A stretch of 64,000 bases of DNA, from the NCBI RefSeq assembly GCF_030323265.1, contig NZ_CP104992.1:682001-746000 (forward strand). Reading direction: 5' to 3'. Origin of the DNA: Terrirhizobium terrae. Its GTDB lineage: Bacteria; Pseudomonadota; Alphaproteobacteria; Rhizobiales; Rhizobiaceae. The first letter of the stretch is position 1; each line of letters opens with the position of its first letter. Shown here one piece after another: positions 47,227-57,031 of this stretch. Under the pieces are notes generated by a model. That model saw only the letters and a program-made list of their open reading frames with translations. It did no database searches and was not told where the DNA came from. The position numbers were made by a program, and so were the translations under genes.

Positions 47227-47922
47227 ATGATGCAGATTTCGCCTTTCATCCGGCGTGTGACCGCGTTGTTGCCGTCACCCGGATTGATGAACCCGGCACT
47301 TGAGACGATCAATTACAAGAGCATGTTCCTGACCAAGGGGACCGAAATCCTCGGCGTCGGCTGGACAGGCAAGCAAGTGCTGACCATCGGTCAGGGCATA
47401 GCGATGCGCTACCGCATCCTGCCGGACGGCAGCCGGCAAGTCATCATGTTCCTGATGCCGGGCGACATCTGCAACCCGCATATTTATCCGGCCACGATCG
47501 ATCACTATGTCGCAGCCGTAACCCCCGTACGTATCGATCGCTTTGATTGCGAGAGCCTGATTCATCTAACGAATACAATCGTCGGCATGAATGAAGCCCT
47601 CTGGACGCTGGCGGAAGAACAGAACGCCATCATGCGGGATCACATTACCAGTCTTGGCCGAGCCGACACGCGATTGCGCGTAATCATGCTGCTGATGGAG
47701 ATGGTCAAGCGGCTCGGCCCCCAGGGCAGCAATGAGCCGGTGATGATACCCGTTACCCAGTCATTGCTTGCCGATACCGTTGGTGTCACGCACATCCATT
47801 TCAATCGGATTGTCAGCGAACTGGTGCGCCGGGGCATCGTCGATACGTGCCGTGGCGGCATCCAGATCAGGGACATGAGCTGGCTCGCCGGAATGGCGGA
47901 AGAGATAATCGAAGCTGCATAA
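47227..47922 (+). CDS. Crp/Fnr family transcriptional regulator
   Basis: 231 aa. An N-terminal cyclic-nucleotide-binding-type jelly roll (GTEILGVGWTGKQVLTIGQGIAMRYRILPDGSRQVIMFLMPGD) and a C-terminal winged helix (MIPVTQSLLADTVGVTHIHFNRIVSELVRRGIVDTCRGGIQI). No N-terminal cysteine cluster of the FNR oxygen sensor is seen, and the cAMP-contact residues are not typical, so the signal is unknown. It sits between the precursor operon and the alginate operon and is read toward algD; a strong hairpin directly after its stop separates it from algD. A role in control of the locus is inferred. Confidence 0.9.
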   Translation: MMQISPFIRRVTALLPSPGLMNPALETINYKSMFLTKGTEILGVGWTGKQVLTIGQGIAMRYRILPDGSRQVIMFLMPGDICNPHIYPATIDHYVAAVTPVRIDRFDCESLIHLTNTIVGMNEALWTLAEEQNAIMRDHITSLGRADTRLRVIMLLMEMVKRLGPQGSNEPVMIPVTQSLLADTVGVTHIHFNRIVSELVRRGIVDTCRGGIQIRDMSWLAGMAEEIIEAA

Positions 47923-47924
47923 AG

Positions 47925-47948
47925 GAGGCGGGCAACCATGCCCGCCTC
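47925..47948 (+). terminator. Hairpin terminator after the crp/fnr gene
   Basis: Perfect 10-bp stem GAGGCGGGCA/TGCCCGCCTC with a 4-base loop, 3 bases after the stop, followed by an AT-rich stretch without a strong T-run. Confidence 0.65.
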
Positions 47949-47993
47949 AATTCGTATATATCTCAAAATAATACTTTGTAATTTTTACCTATA

Positions 47994-48009
47994 GTTAATT
48001 TTAGTTAAC
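47994..48009 (+). promoter_or_regulatory. Candidate operator upstream of algD
   Basis: GTTAAT-TTTA-GTTAAC, 54 bases before the algD ATG, in an AT-rich 114-base leader. Spacing and sequence match the GTTAAT-N4-ATTAAC dyad in the divergent promoter at 46918-46933, which suggests one shared regulator for the two transcription units. Confidence 0.45.
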
Positions 48010-48062
48010 GTAAACTTGGAAATACAGTGTTCTACTTGCTTTAGTGCAATGAGGACCTGACC

Positions 48063-49372
48063 ATGAAGATCAGTATTTTTGGCGCCGGATATGTTGGCGC
48101 GGTATCCGCTGCATGCTTGACGAAGGACGGCCACACGGTCATCGCCGTCGACCCCGATCCCAACAAGATCCAGCCTCTCCTGGCTGGAAAGTCGCCGATC
48201 ATCGAGCCCGGCCTCGAGGAACTGATCAGCGAAGGCGTTGCTTCCGGCCGTCTGACCGCGACATCCGACGCTGCGAGCGCCTTGGCGGAGACTGACCTTT
48301 CTCTGATCTGCGTCGGCACGCCGTCGCGGCCGGACGGCAGCCTCAATACCGAATATCTGAAGCGTGCCGCCGAGGAAATCGGCGCAGCCTTGAAGACTAA
48401 GAACACCTATCACTCGGTCGTCGTCCGCTCGACATGCCTGCCCGGCACGACCGAAAGCGTCGTGGTGCCGGCTCTGGAAAAGGCCTCGGGTCTCAAGGCG
48501 GGGAAGACTTCGGCATCGCCTATCTTCCCGAATTCCTGCGGGAAAGCACCGCAATCAAGGACTATTACGATCCGGGCGTGATCGTATTCGGCACGGTCGA
48601 CAAGTTTACCCTCGATCGCCTGCACGAAATACATCAGCATCTTGCCCGACCGAAATATGTCGTCGACATCAAGACCGCGGAAGGCATCAAATATACCAAC
48701 AATGCCTGGCATGCGCTGAAGATCAGCTTCTCCAACGAGATCGGCAACATCCTCAGCAGGGCAGGCATCGACAGCCATGTCGCGCTCGACATCCTGTGCG
48801 CCGACGACCGTCTGAACATCTCCAAGGCCTATATGACGCCCGGCTTCGCCTTTGGCGGCTCGTGCCTGCCGAAGGATCTTCGGGCGCTGATCAGCATGTC
48901 GCGCCGCCAGGGCACGCCTGCTCCGCTGCTGGAGGCGACACTTTCCGCCAACGAAGTGCAGATCAACCGGGCCTACAGCATGGTCGCCAACCACGGCAGC
49001 CGCAAGGTCGGATTCGTCGGCCTGAGCTTCAAGCCTGATACCGACGACCTGCGCGAAAGCCCGCTGGTGGAGCTCGCCGAGCGGCTCTATGGACGCGGCT
49101 TCCAGATCAAGATCTTCGATCCGAACATCCGGATGAACCGCCTGACGGGCGCCAATGCGAGCTTCGTCAAGTCGCGTCTGCCGCATCTTGCCGACTTGCT
49201 CAACGAAGACATCGATACCGTCATCGACAGCTCCGACATCATCGTTGTCGGCAACCGGGCCGAGATGAACGGATCCTTGGAGAAGATCGCCCCACACGCG
49301 CACATCATCGACCTCGTGCGCGTCGACAAGGCCATGCGGACCGAGGGGAATTACCATGGCATCTGCTGGTGA
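48063..49372 (+). CDS. algD: GDP-mannose 6-dehydrogenase (1-base deletion)
   Basis: 436 aa after restoring one G in the run at 48500-48503, which returns the frame to KAGEDFGIAYLPEFLRES. That is the length of Pseudomonas AlgD. NAD motif GAGYVG at residues 7-12; PEFLRESTAIKDYYDPG, with STAI rather than the UDP-glucose enzyme pattern, is typical of AlgD; the catalytic cysteine is C268 in FGGSCLPKDLRAL. It makes GDP-mannuronic acid, the alginate precursor, by two NAD-dependent oxidations. First gene of the alginate operon; its stop is overlapped by alg8. Confidence 0.95.
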
Positions 49373-50854
49373 TTTCTCCCAGACGCCGGCCGCCCACGCG
49401 CTGATGATCTTGGCGATAGCGGCGGTGGCAACATCGCTGCCCGATCAGGCCTATGCGATCATCGACAGCAAGACGGGTCTTGCAATCGGGGTGATCGGCG
49501 CCTGGAGATATGGATGGGGCGTCCTGCACTTCCTGCGCAGTATCGTCTATCGCTCATGGGTCTATCCGCGATTGCAGCGGGAGGCCAAGGCGAGACAGCG
49601 CAAGGGCTTTGCGTCCTATTTCCTAGTCACCAGCTTCCGCATTCCGACGGAAACGACGATCGAAGTCTATCGTGCGGCCTTCACGGCCGCACTTAATGCC
49701 CCGGCCCCGCAACGGTCGTGGCATCGATCGTCGACCTCTCGGATCAGCGCATCATCAAGAAGCTTTTCGCCTCGATGATCCGCGATGAAGACAAGGTCGA
49801 CCTCGTCATCCTGCGGATCGAGGGTACTGGAAAGCGCGATGCCTTGGCGAGCGGCTTCCGGGCGATCGCCCGCATGCTACCTGCACCGGACGCGATGGTC
49901 GCGGTAATCGACGGCGACAGCATCGTTCCGCCGGATCTTGTGGAGAAATGCGCACCATTCTTCCATGATCCCAAGGTCGGCGCGCTCACCACCGACGAGA
50001 TCGCCAAGGTCCATGGAAGCTGGCTGTTTGCGCAATGGTATGCCCTGCGCTTCGCTCAGCGGCATATCCTGATGTCGTCGATGGGCCTGTCGCGCCGGGT
50101 CCTGACCCTTACCGGCCGCATGTCGATGTTCAGGGCCTCTATCATCTGCGACCCCACTTTCATGAGCCAGGTTGAGCTCGACTATATCGACCACCCGCGC
50201 CTGGGCCGGTTCAAGTTTCTGACCGGCGACGACAAGTCGAGCTGGTTCTGGCTGCTCAAGAACGGCTACCAGATGCTCTATCTGCCGGATGTCGTCGTCA
50301 CCACGATCGAGGACCCGCCGTCTAAGAGCTTCCTCGGCTCGGCTGCGATGCTGATGGTCCGCTGGTACGGCAACATGCTGCGCACCAACGGACGGGCACT
50401 GGCCCTCGGCCCGCGGCGCATCGGCTTCTTTGTCTGGTGGGCGATCCTCGATCAGCGGCTGTCCATGTGGACATGCCTTGTCGGACTGACGAGCGCGATC
50501 CTGGCAACCCTGCTGATCTCGCCCTTCACGATCCTCGTCTACGCCGTCTGGATCCTCGCTTCTCGCTACGCCCTGACGCTCTCGTTGCTGTCGGCACGCA
50601 AGAGGATATCGGTGATCACGCCGCTGCTTCTCTACTTCAACCAGATCTACGGGTCGATGATGAAGATCTTCGTCTTCTTCCACCTCGATCGGCAGAAGTG
50701 GACCCGCCAGAAGACCACGCTGGCGCGGACGAACCAGAGCTACATCGCGCGCTTCAGGCACGTCGAGTCAAAAGTCTACCAGGCGGTGAGCGTGCTCGCG
50801 CTCATCACCGCCTGCTCCTGGATGATCGGCATCACACATCTCACCGGCAACTGA
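49356..50854 (+). CDS. alg8: Alginate polymerase glycosyltransferase Alg8 (1-base deletion)
   Basis: About 499 aa (Pseudomonas Alg8 is about 494) once one base is restored in the GC-rich run near 49700 (NAPGPATVVASIVD). Membrane helices at both ends frame a cytosolic GT2 domain with DGDSIVP (DxD), LTGDDKSSWFWLLK and RWYGNMLRTNGRALALGP. The block RFAQRHILMSSMGLSRRVLT is nearly diagnostic for Alg8. It polymerises mannuronate from GDP-ManA and moves the chain through the inner membrane with Alg44. The ATG at 49356 overlaps algD by 17 bases. Confidence 0.96.
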
Positions 50855-50881
50855 GCCATTGGATACGCTGGAGTAACGACC

Positions 50882-51997
50882 ATGGGAACTATGTCATACG
50901 AAGCCGAACTGCAGCGCCAGCACCCGCGCTACCAACTGCCGATGCAGGCCACCATCGAAGGAAAGACCTATCAGGTCCACGATTGGTCGATGAACGGCTT
51001 TGCGATCGAATCCGGCGGCTTCAGCGTCGGCAAGACTGTCACCGCAGCTCTCACCATTCCCTTCAAGGGATACCGCTTCGTCATCGATCCGTCTGCCGAA
51101 GTCCTCTACTCATCCGATCCCATGAAGCGCACCAGCTTCATCTTCACCAAGCTGGACGAGGATCAGGCCGGGCTCCTGCAATATGTCACCGATGCGGTGC
51201 TGAGCAATGAAGTGGTCCGGATGGGAGATATCCTCGATGTCGCCCGCCGCGAGGATACCGGCAGGGTCCGCCAGATTCCGGCAGTGCCACGCATGACGAC
51301 AGGCGCAAGGCTCGCCCATATCGGCAGGCGCGTGGCCGCCTCCGCCGGCGTGCTGGCGATCGGCGCAGCGCTCGCGACCTTCCTCTCGGCCAATGTCTAT
51401 GACGAGCTGTTCGTCGTGCGCACCGACAGTGCCAGCGTGACGGCCAAGACGGTCAACGTCGCCTCCCCCGCCGTCGGTCGGATCGGCTTCCTCAACCAGA
51501 AGGAAGAGGTCGCACTCGGTGAACCCCTGATGACGATTAACCCGGCCGTCGGCAACCCGATCACCATCCAGTCTCCCTGCGACTGCATCCAGGTCGATCA
51601 GCGCTTCGCCAACGGCGATTTCGTCAAGGTCGGTGATCCGATCATCCGCCTGATGCGCAACGATGCACCGATCGTCGTCTCAGCCCTTGTGCCGGACGAC
51701 AAGATGATGAGCCTTTACGGCGTCAGAAGCGCCAACCTCGTCTATGCCGACGGCACCCATGTAAGCAACGCCGACATTCTCTGGCTGCCCGGCAAGGGCG
51801 AAAACCAGACGGACCTGCCGCGCGAGCCGCTGACGGTCGTGATCGATCCGGAAAAGGCCCTTTCGACCGAAATGATCGGCCAGCCCGTCGAGGTCACCTT
51901 CGACCTCTTCGACGAAAGCCTCATCGGCCGCGCCTTCGGCTTCGTCAGCTCGGCATGGGCAGGAGAAGCATCGGCCCTGAAGGGAGAGCAGCTATGA
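50882..51997 (+). CDS. alg44: Alginate synthesis c-di-GMP receptor Alg44 (PilZ domain)
   Basis: 371 aa (Pseudomonas Alg44 389). The PilZ domain fills residues 10-110 with both c-di-GMP motifs intact: RxxxR at R12/R16 (RQHPR) and D34-W-S-M-N-G39. One membrane helix (about 150-172) and a periplasmic HlyD-like part (NVASPAVGRIGFLNQKEEVALGEPL) follow. In Pseudomonas, c-di-GMP binding to this protein is required for polymerisation. The gene lies 27 bases after alg8 and overlaps algA by 4. Confidence 0.95.
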   Translation: MGTMSYEAELQRQHPRYQLPMQATIEGKTYQVHDWSMNGFAIESGGFSVGKTVTAALTIPFKGYRFVIDPSAEVLYSSDPMKRTSFIFTKLDEDQAGLLQYVTDAVLSNEVVRMGDILDVARREDTGRVRQIPAVPRMTTGARLAHIGRRVAASAGVLAIGAALATFLSANVYDELFVVRTDSASVTAKTVNVASPAVGRIGFLNQKEEVALGEPLMTINPAVGNPITIQSPCDCIQVDQRFANGDFVKVGDPIIRLMRNDAPIVVSALVPDDKMMSLYGVRSANLVYADGTHVSNADILWLPGKGENQTDLPREPLTVVIDPEKALSTEMIGQPVEVTFDLFDESLIGRAFGFVSSAWAGEASALKGEQL

Positions 51998-53408
51998 CCC
52001 GTATCAGACCTGTCGTTCTCTGCGGCGGCTCCGGCACCCGCCTCTGGCCACTGTCGCGCCGCCTGGAGCCCAAGCAGTTCCAGAGCCTCGTGGGAGAAGC
52101 ATCCCTCTTCCAGGAGACGATCGAGCGCTTCTCCAATGAAGCCTTCGCCCGGGCGACCGTACTGGTCAACGCGGCCCAGCAGCCGCGCGTCCAGATGGAA
52201 CTCGAACAGCTCGACCTGCCCCAGGGTGCTCCGCTCGTCATCGTCGAGCCGGTCATGCGATCGACCGCACCGGCAATCGCTGTAGCGGCGACCGTGATCG
52301 GCAGCGAGGACCCGGATGCCGTCATGCTCGTCGTGCCGAGCGACCATCGCATCGGTCGGCCGGACCGCCTTCTCGACGCCTATCTGGCAGCACTTCCCTT
52401 TGTCATGGCCGGTGGCATCGCCCTCTTCGGCATCAGGCCGACCGCGCCGGAAACCGGCTTCGGCTACATCCGTGCCGGTGAAGGCAAGCGACATGGCATC
52501 GAGCAGGTAGACGCCTTCATCGAGAAGCCTGATGTCGAACGCGCCATTCAGCTTCTTGCAGATCCGCGGCATACCTGGAACAGCGGCATCTTCATGTTCC
52601 GCGCCTCGACCATTCTGGAGGAGCTTGCAAACTTCGCGCCGGCAGTGCTTGAAGCCGCCGCCAACGGCGCACTGCGCGCAGAGCGCCGCGACAACAGGGT
52701 GGAACTGGCGGCGTGCTTTGCGGAAGCACCTGAAATATCCATCGACCACGCGGTCATGGAACATTCCCGCGCCCTCGGCGTCGTCCCGGTCTCGCCGGAA
52801 TGGAGCGACCTTGGCTCTTTCGAAGCGCTCTGGGAAGTCGGCGAACAGAACGCCGAGGAAAACGTCATCCTCGGCGAGGCCGTGCTCAAGGATGTGCGTA
52901 GAAGCTATGTCAGGGCGAGCAACCGGCTGGTCTCGGTCGTCGGCCTGTCCAATGTCGTCATCGTCGACACCGAAGACGCCCTTCTCGTCGCATCGCGCGC
53001 CCAGTCCCAGGATGTCAAGTTCGTTGCCCAGCACCTTGCAAAGACGGGTCATCCGGCTGCGGACAGCCACGCTATCGTCCGGCGCGCCGGCGGAGATCGG
53101 CGCACCGTCGACGCCAAGCAGGACTACCGTGTCGAGCGACTGACCGTTCTGCCGGGCCGGGAAATGCAGCTTGATCCCGTCGATCACACCGGGCGCTGCT
53201 TTGCCACCCTGCTGTCGGGGAAGCGGTTCTCTTCACCACGGGCACCGGCATCCCGCTTGCGATAGGGTCCGCCCAGGACCTGCCGCACGACCCGACCATG
53301 GTTCTCGTTAATCCGGGTTCCATGCCGGCCGATCTGCTTCTGACCAGCCTTTTTGCAGAAAATCTTTCGGGCGAAGGCACCGAAACCGATCAGAGAAAGG
53401 TCAGCTGA
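51994..53408 (+). CDS. algA: Mannose-1-phosphate guanylyltransferase, AlgA type, with degenerate isomerase domain (1-base deletion)
   Basis: About 471 aa after one G is restored near 53218 (LLSGEAVLFTTGTGIPL). The guanylyltransferase half is intact: LCGGSGTRLWPLSRRLEPKQF at 8-28 (here read in two pieces), VPSDHRI, and FIEKPD. It makes GDP-mannose for AlgD. The C-terminal cupin, which in bifunctional AlgA carries the phosphomannose isomerase, lacks the QMHHHRAEHW-type metal motif: the matching place reads MQLDPVDHTGRCFATLLSG. Isomerase activity is therefore doubtful, and the AGE-family enzyme at 45584-46854 may supply it. ATGA overlap with alg44; algG starts 2 bases after its stop. Confidence 0.9.
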
Positions 53409-53410
53409 CA

Positions 53411-56400
53411 ATGCCTGCATCGCTTTTTTCATCGGTTCGCCAGGCGGCGGCCGGCGCAGGGTTTTTCATCCTTGCTGCAATGGGGCCGCAAGCCGCTCTG
53501 GCTGCGATGAACGACGAGATCGTCATGGCCGACCAGATCGTCCGTGACGCGGTGATCAAGCTCGACGCGTTGAAAGCCGCCGACAGCCGGACGGGCCTCC
53601 TCAAGGACGCCGTGGAAGCCATCGGCGTGCTCGACCGGCTCGCCGCCGACCCGATCGGCAACGAGAGCGCGAGACAGGCGCTGGCAGACCTTGAGAAACA
53701 AGCGATCACTGTCGATGTCCTGCGGCTGAGCCTGATAGAAGCACTTGGCGCCGGGATCGGTCCTGGTGCCGATGGCCTCAAGCGCGATCTCGATGCGAAG
53801 GCGATGATTGAGGGTATCAAGGACGCCGCCTATCGCTCGGCCGCGTGGACGCAGCTCGCACGCGCCCACATGAATGCCGGGCAGGAGGCAGAAGCGGAAA
53901 GGCTTGCCACGCGCGCCGTCGAGGAGGCCCGCCACATCGAACGCCGCCAGACGCGCGACGGTGCATTACGCGCCGCCGTCTTGGTCTTCCCGGCTAGCGA
54001 AGCCCGGCCCGGTATCATCGAGATTGCAACCAACGCGATGACAACGGCCAATGCGCGTTCGGAAATCCTGCGCCTCAAGGCCCTGGCAGCGCTCTCCCGC
54101 GACCGCAAGCTTTCGCGCGATGACCTGGCGGACATCGCGAAAGAGGCGCTTTCCGGCGATCGCTACGCGCAGGCGCTGCAGGCGGCCCAGGCCATGGAGC
54201 GCGACGACGACCGCCGCGCTGACCTGCTCGACACCCTCTTCAAGACGGCTCTGGAAAATGGCGACGAAAAACTGGGCGTTCAGGTTGCGAAGTCGATGTC
54301 CCGGGACCGCGATCAGAACCGCGCATTGCGCAAGCTCGTGGGCCTGCGCCTTGAGCGCGACAGGCCGATCAGGGCGATGGAATTCGTGCCTTTGATGCTG
54401 ACGGACAATGCCCGCAACGATGCGCAGATTGCTATCGCAACCGCGCTCGATCGCGAGGGCTATCGGCAGGCGGCACTCGACATCTTGACGGCGTTGACGG
54501 TTTCTCCGACCGACGATGCCGATTCCGCGGCAGAACTGGTGGCCGCATTCGGCAAGCTCGGGCTACATGACAAGGCCGAAGCGCTGGCCGAAAGGATCAT
54601 TGACAAGAAGGAGCGTTCCTTCGCCTACTCTCGTCTGAGCAAAAGCTATGCCGAGGATGGCAAACTGGAGCAGGCCGAAGCACTCCTGCCTCAGGTGACG
54701 GACGAGGAGGATCTTTCGTTTGCCCGCTCGGCTCTGTCCAAGGCTCTTCTCAAAACCAAGGGACCGGAGGCCGTCCAGCCGATCCTGCAGAGCATGCCAG
54801 CCGGCGAAGGGCGTGACGAAGTCCTGGAAGACCTTGCAAGGTTCGACGCCAAGGCCGGCCGTATCGACGAGCTGCGCAAATCTCTCTCCGAGGTGACGAC
54901 GACCGGCGCTCGAAGCCGCATCCTGATCACATTGGCGCTTGCTCTCGACGAGACCGACCACGCCGCCGCAAGTGCGGCTTTGAAACAGGCCCAGGATCTC
55001 TTCAAGGACCAGGATGCTCCCAGGGATCTGGCGGATATCGCCGTCGCTTATGCGCAGATCGGGGATATGCCCCGGGCGGACACGATCCTCGAAGGCATAT
55101 CGGACAGCAAGCTGCGCGATGTAACAGCCCGACGGATAGCGGAATTCCTCGTCCAGAAGGGTGCGCTCGACGATGCGAAATCCCGCTTGGCGGGGCTTTC
55201 GGAAGAGAGCCGGCCGGAGATGCTTGCAGCGATTGCTCTTGCCCAGTTCAAGCAGGATGGCAAGGTGGATACCCTGATCTCCGCCGTCCATGACCTGCCC
55301 CATACCATCCGCGTTCCAGCCCTGCGGCAGATGGCCGAAGCCCGCGCCCGCCTTCTCGACAAGAAGAATTGGCTGACCAATCCCGCGATCGATCCGCTGG
55401 CCGTCGAATACAAGCCCGACGTGCTGCAGAAAGCGAATTTCCTCGTCGGGCAGCATATCGTGCAAGCGCCCGCGCCCTCCACCCGCTCGACCGACGGCAT
55501 CCGCATGCCGGACATCTTCTCGCTTGATACCGCTGCGATGCGCGCGAAGGCGCCCTCTCCCAGCCGAGGTGTCGCACATCTCGCCATTCTCGGCTTCAGC
55601 CCGTTCAGCCTGGAAGCGTTCAAGCTGACCAGCGGCGGCACCGCCGCCATCCATCAGGTTCAGATCTCCCAGCAATTGACCTGGCCGCATTACATCGCCG
55701 TCGAAGGTGGCGTCGTCACCCTCGGGGAACTGATGCGCGACCTGCCGGAAACGACGAGCCGCAACCTCCTGGTCGACAAGGGAGACGTGCTGCTGGTCCG
55801 CGTGCCGATCATCGTGCTGCCGGGGGCCACACTTCTTCTGTCCGGCAAGGAATTTTCCCAGTATCAGCTGGGCGCCCAGTCCGGCGCTTTCCTGGCCGTT
55901 GCAGGAAAGCTCGTGGTGCAGGACGCCGATCTCGTCGGCTACGACGAACAGACCAACGCACCGGCCAAGGCGACTGAGGCCACCAAGGCGAATTTCCGCC
56001 CGTTCATAACCGGCTGGGGCGGCAGTGACCTGCAGATCGCGGGTAGCCGGCTCGCCATGCTCGGCTACGATTCCAGCAAGGCTTTCGGCGTGACCCAATC
56101 CAGCGGCGCGGCGGTCCAGTCGCTCTATACGCTGGAAGAAAACCGGCCCAAGGGCAACCTGATCGACAACACGTTCGAGAACCTGCGCTACGGCTATTAC
56201 AGCTACGAGGCGACCGACGTTCAGCTGATCGGCAACGAATATCGCGACAACATCGTCTACGGCATCGACCCGCACGATCGGTCGCACAACCTGCTGATCG
56301 CCCTCAACACCGCCTATGGCTCACAGAAGAAGCACGGGATCATCGTTTCCCGCGAGGTCGATGACAGCTTCATCGTCGGCAACGTCTCGGTCTGGAACAA

Positions 56401-57031
56401 GGGCTCGGGCCTGATGCTGGACCGTACCAGCAGACGTAACGTCGTCTATGCCAATACCGGCATGGCCAATAGCGGTGACGGTCTGACCTTCTACGAAAGC
56501 GGCTGCAACATCGCCGTCGCCAACGAATTCAGCGGCAACAAGCGCGCGGGGATCAAGGTGCGCAACAGCACCGACGTGGGAGTCTACGACAACCAGATCC
56601 ACGGCAACCGCATCAATGGTGCCGACGTCTATGTCAGCGACCTGCGCCAGTCGCCCGAAGGCCGCAGCAGGAACTTCGACCTCGATCCGTATCAGCCGAT
56701 CTCAAGCACGGTCATCAGCGGCAATAGCTTCACAGGCAACGGCAATGCGATCAACGTGGCCGGCGCGTTGGAGACCATCCTCGAAGGCAACAGCTTCCGC
56801 GACCAGCGCAGCTATATCTACGGCGGAGACCTGCGCCCGCTTGCCCCCTATCTGCTGCAGATCGGCGAGAGTTCGGCGATGCTGGTCGGCATGGCCTGCC
56901 AGCCGCAGCCGAAGGTGGACGAGTGCCGCTTCGGCGACCTGATGCGCTTGGAACGCCCGAATGTCATGTGCACCGGCATGTCGCCGCCTGCAAACGGCGC
57001 TGTCACGGGTGGAGTGGCGAACAATGGCTAA
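53411..57031 (+). CDS. algG: Mannuronan C5-epimerase AlgG with a long N-terminal helical-repeat extension
   Basis: 1206 aa, more than twice the usual 540. A signal peptide (...GPQAALA) opens the protein. Residues about 40-640 are a run of helix-pair repeats of TPR or solenoid type (many AL.xA, AxRIxD and LAxIAxA turns). From about 690 the AlgG part follows: a CASH/right-handed beta-helix with the catalytic DPHDRS at 953-958 in YGIDPHDRSHNLLIA, then GNVSVWNKGSGLMLDRTS and NEFSGNKRAGIKVRNS rungs. It converts mannuronate to guluronate in the periplasmic polymer. No frame break is found, so the fusion is real in this sequence. The extension may replace an AlgK-like scaffold (inference). Confidence 0.92.
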   Translation: MPASLFSSVRQAAAGAGFFILAAMGPQAALAAMNDEIVMADQIVRDAVIKLDALKAADSRTGLLKDAVEAIGVLDRLAADPIGNESARQALADLEKQAITVDVLRLSLIEALGAGIGPGADGLKRDLDAKAMIEGIKDAAYRSAAWTQLARAHMNAGQEAEAERLATRAVEEARHIERRQTRDGALRAAVLVFPASEARPGIIEIATNAMTTANARSEILRLKALAALSRDRKLSRDDLADIAKEALSGDRYAQALQAAQAMERDDDRRADLLDTLFKTALENGDEKLGVQVAKSMSRDRDQNRALRKLVGLRLERDRPIRAMEFVPLMLTDNARNDAQIAIATALDREGYRQAALDILTALTVSPTDDADSAAELVAAFGKLGLHDKAEALAERIIDKKERSFAYSRLSKSYAEDGKLEQAEALLPQVTDEEDLSFARSALSKALLKTKGPEAVQPILQSMPAGEGRDEVLEDLARFDAKAGRIDELRKSLSEVTTTGARSRILITLALALDETDHAAASAALKQAQDLFKDQDAPRDLADIAVAYAQIGDMPRADTILEGISDSKLRDVTARRIAEFLVQKGALDDAKSRLAGLSEESRPEMLAAIALAQFKQDGKVDTLISAVHDLPHTIRVPALRQMAEARARLLDKKNWLTNPAIDPLAVEYKPDVLQKANFLVGQHIVQAPAPSTRSTDGIRMPDIFSLDTAAMRAKAPSPSRGVAHLAILGFSPFSLEAFKLTSGGTAAIHQVQISQQLTWPHYIAVEGGVVTLGELMRDLPETTSRNLLVDKGDVLLVRVPIIVLPGATLLLSGKEFSQYQLGAQSGAFLAVAGKLVVQDADLVGYDEQTNAPAKATEATKANFRPFITGWGGSDLQIAGSRLAMLGYDSSKAFGVTQSSGAAVQSLYTLEENRPKGNLIDNTFENLRYGYYSYEATDVQLIGNEYRDNIVYGIDPHDRSHNLLIALNTAYGSQKKHGIIVSREVDDSFIVGNVSVWNKGSGLMLDRTSRRNVVYANTGMANSGDGLTFYESGCNIAVANEFSGNKRAGIKVRNSTDVGVYDNQIHGNRINGADVYVSDLRQSPEGRSRNFDLDPYQPISSTVISGNSFTGNGNAINVAGALETILEGNSFRDQRSYIYGGDLRPLAPYLLQIGESSAMLVGMACQPQPKVDECRFGDLMRLERPNVMCTGMSPPANGAVTGGVANNG

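Noticed and set aside
54563..56287. 574-codon minus-strand open frame inside algG
   Set aside because: The antisense of a well-supported gene; composition is typical of GC-driven shadow frames and there is no ribosome site.
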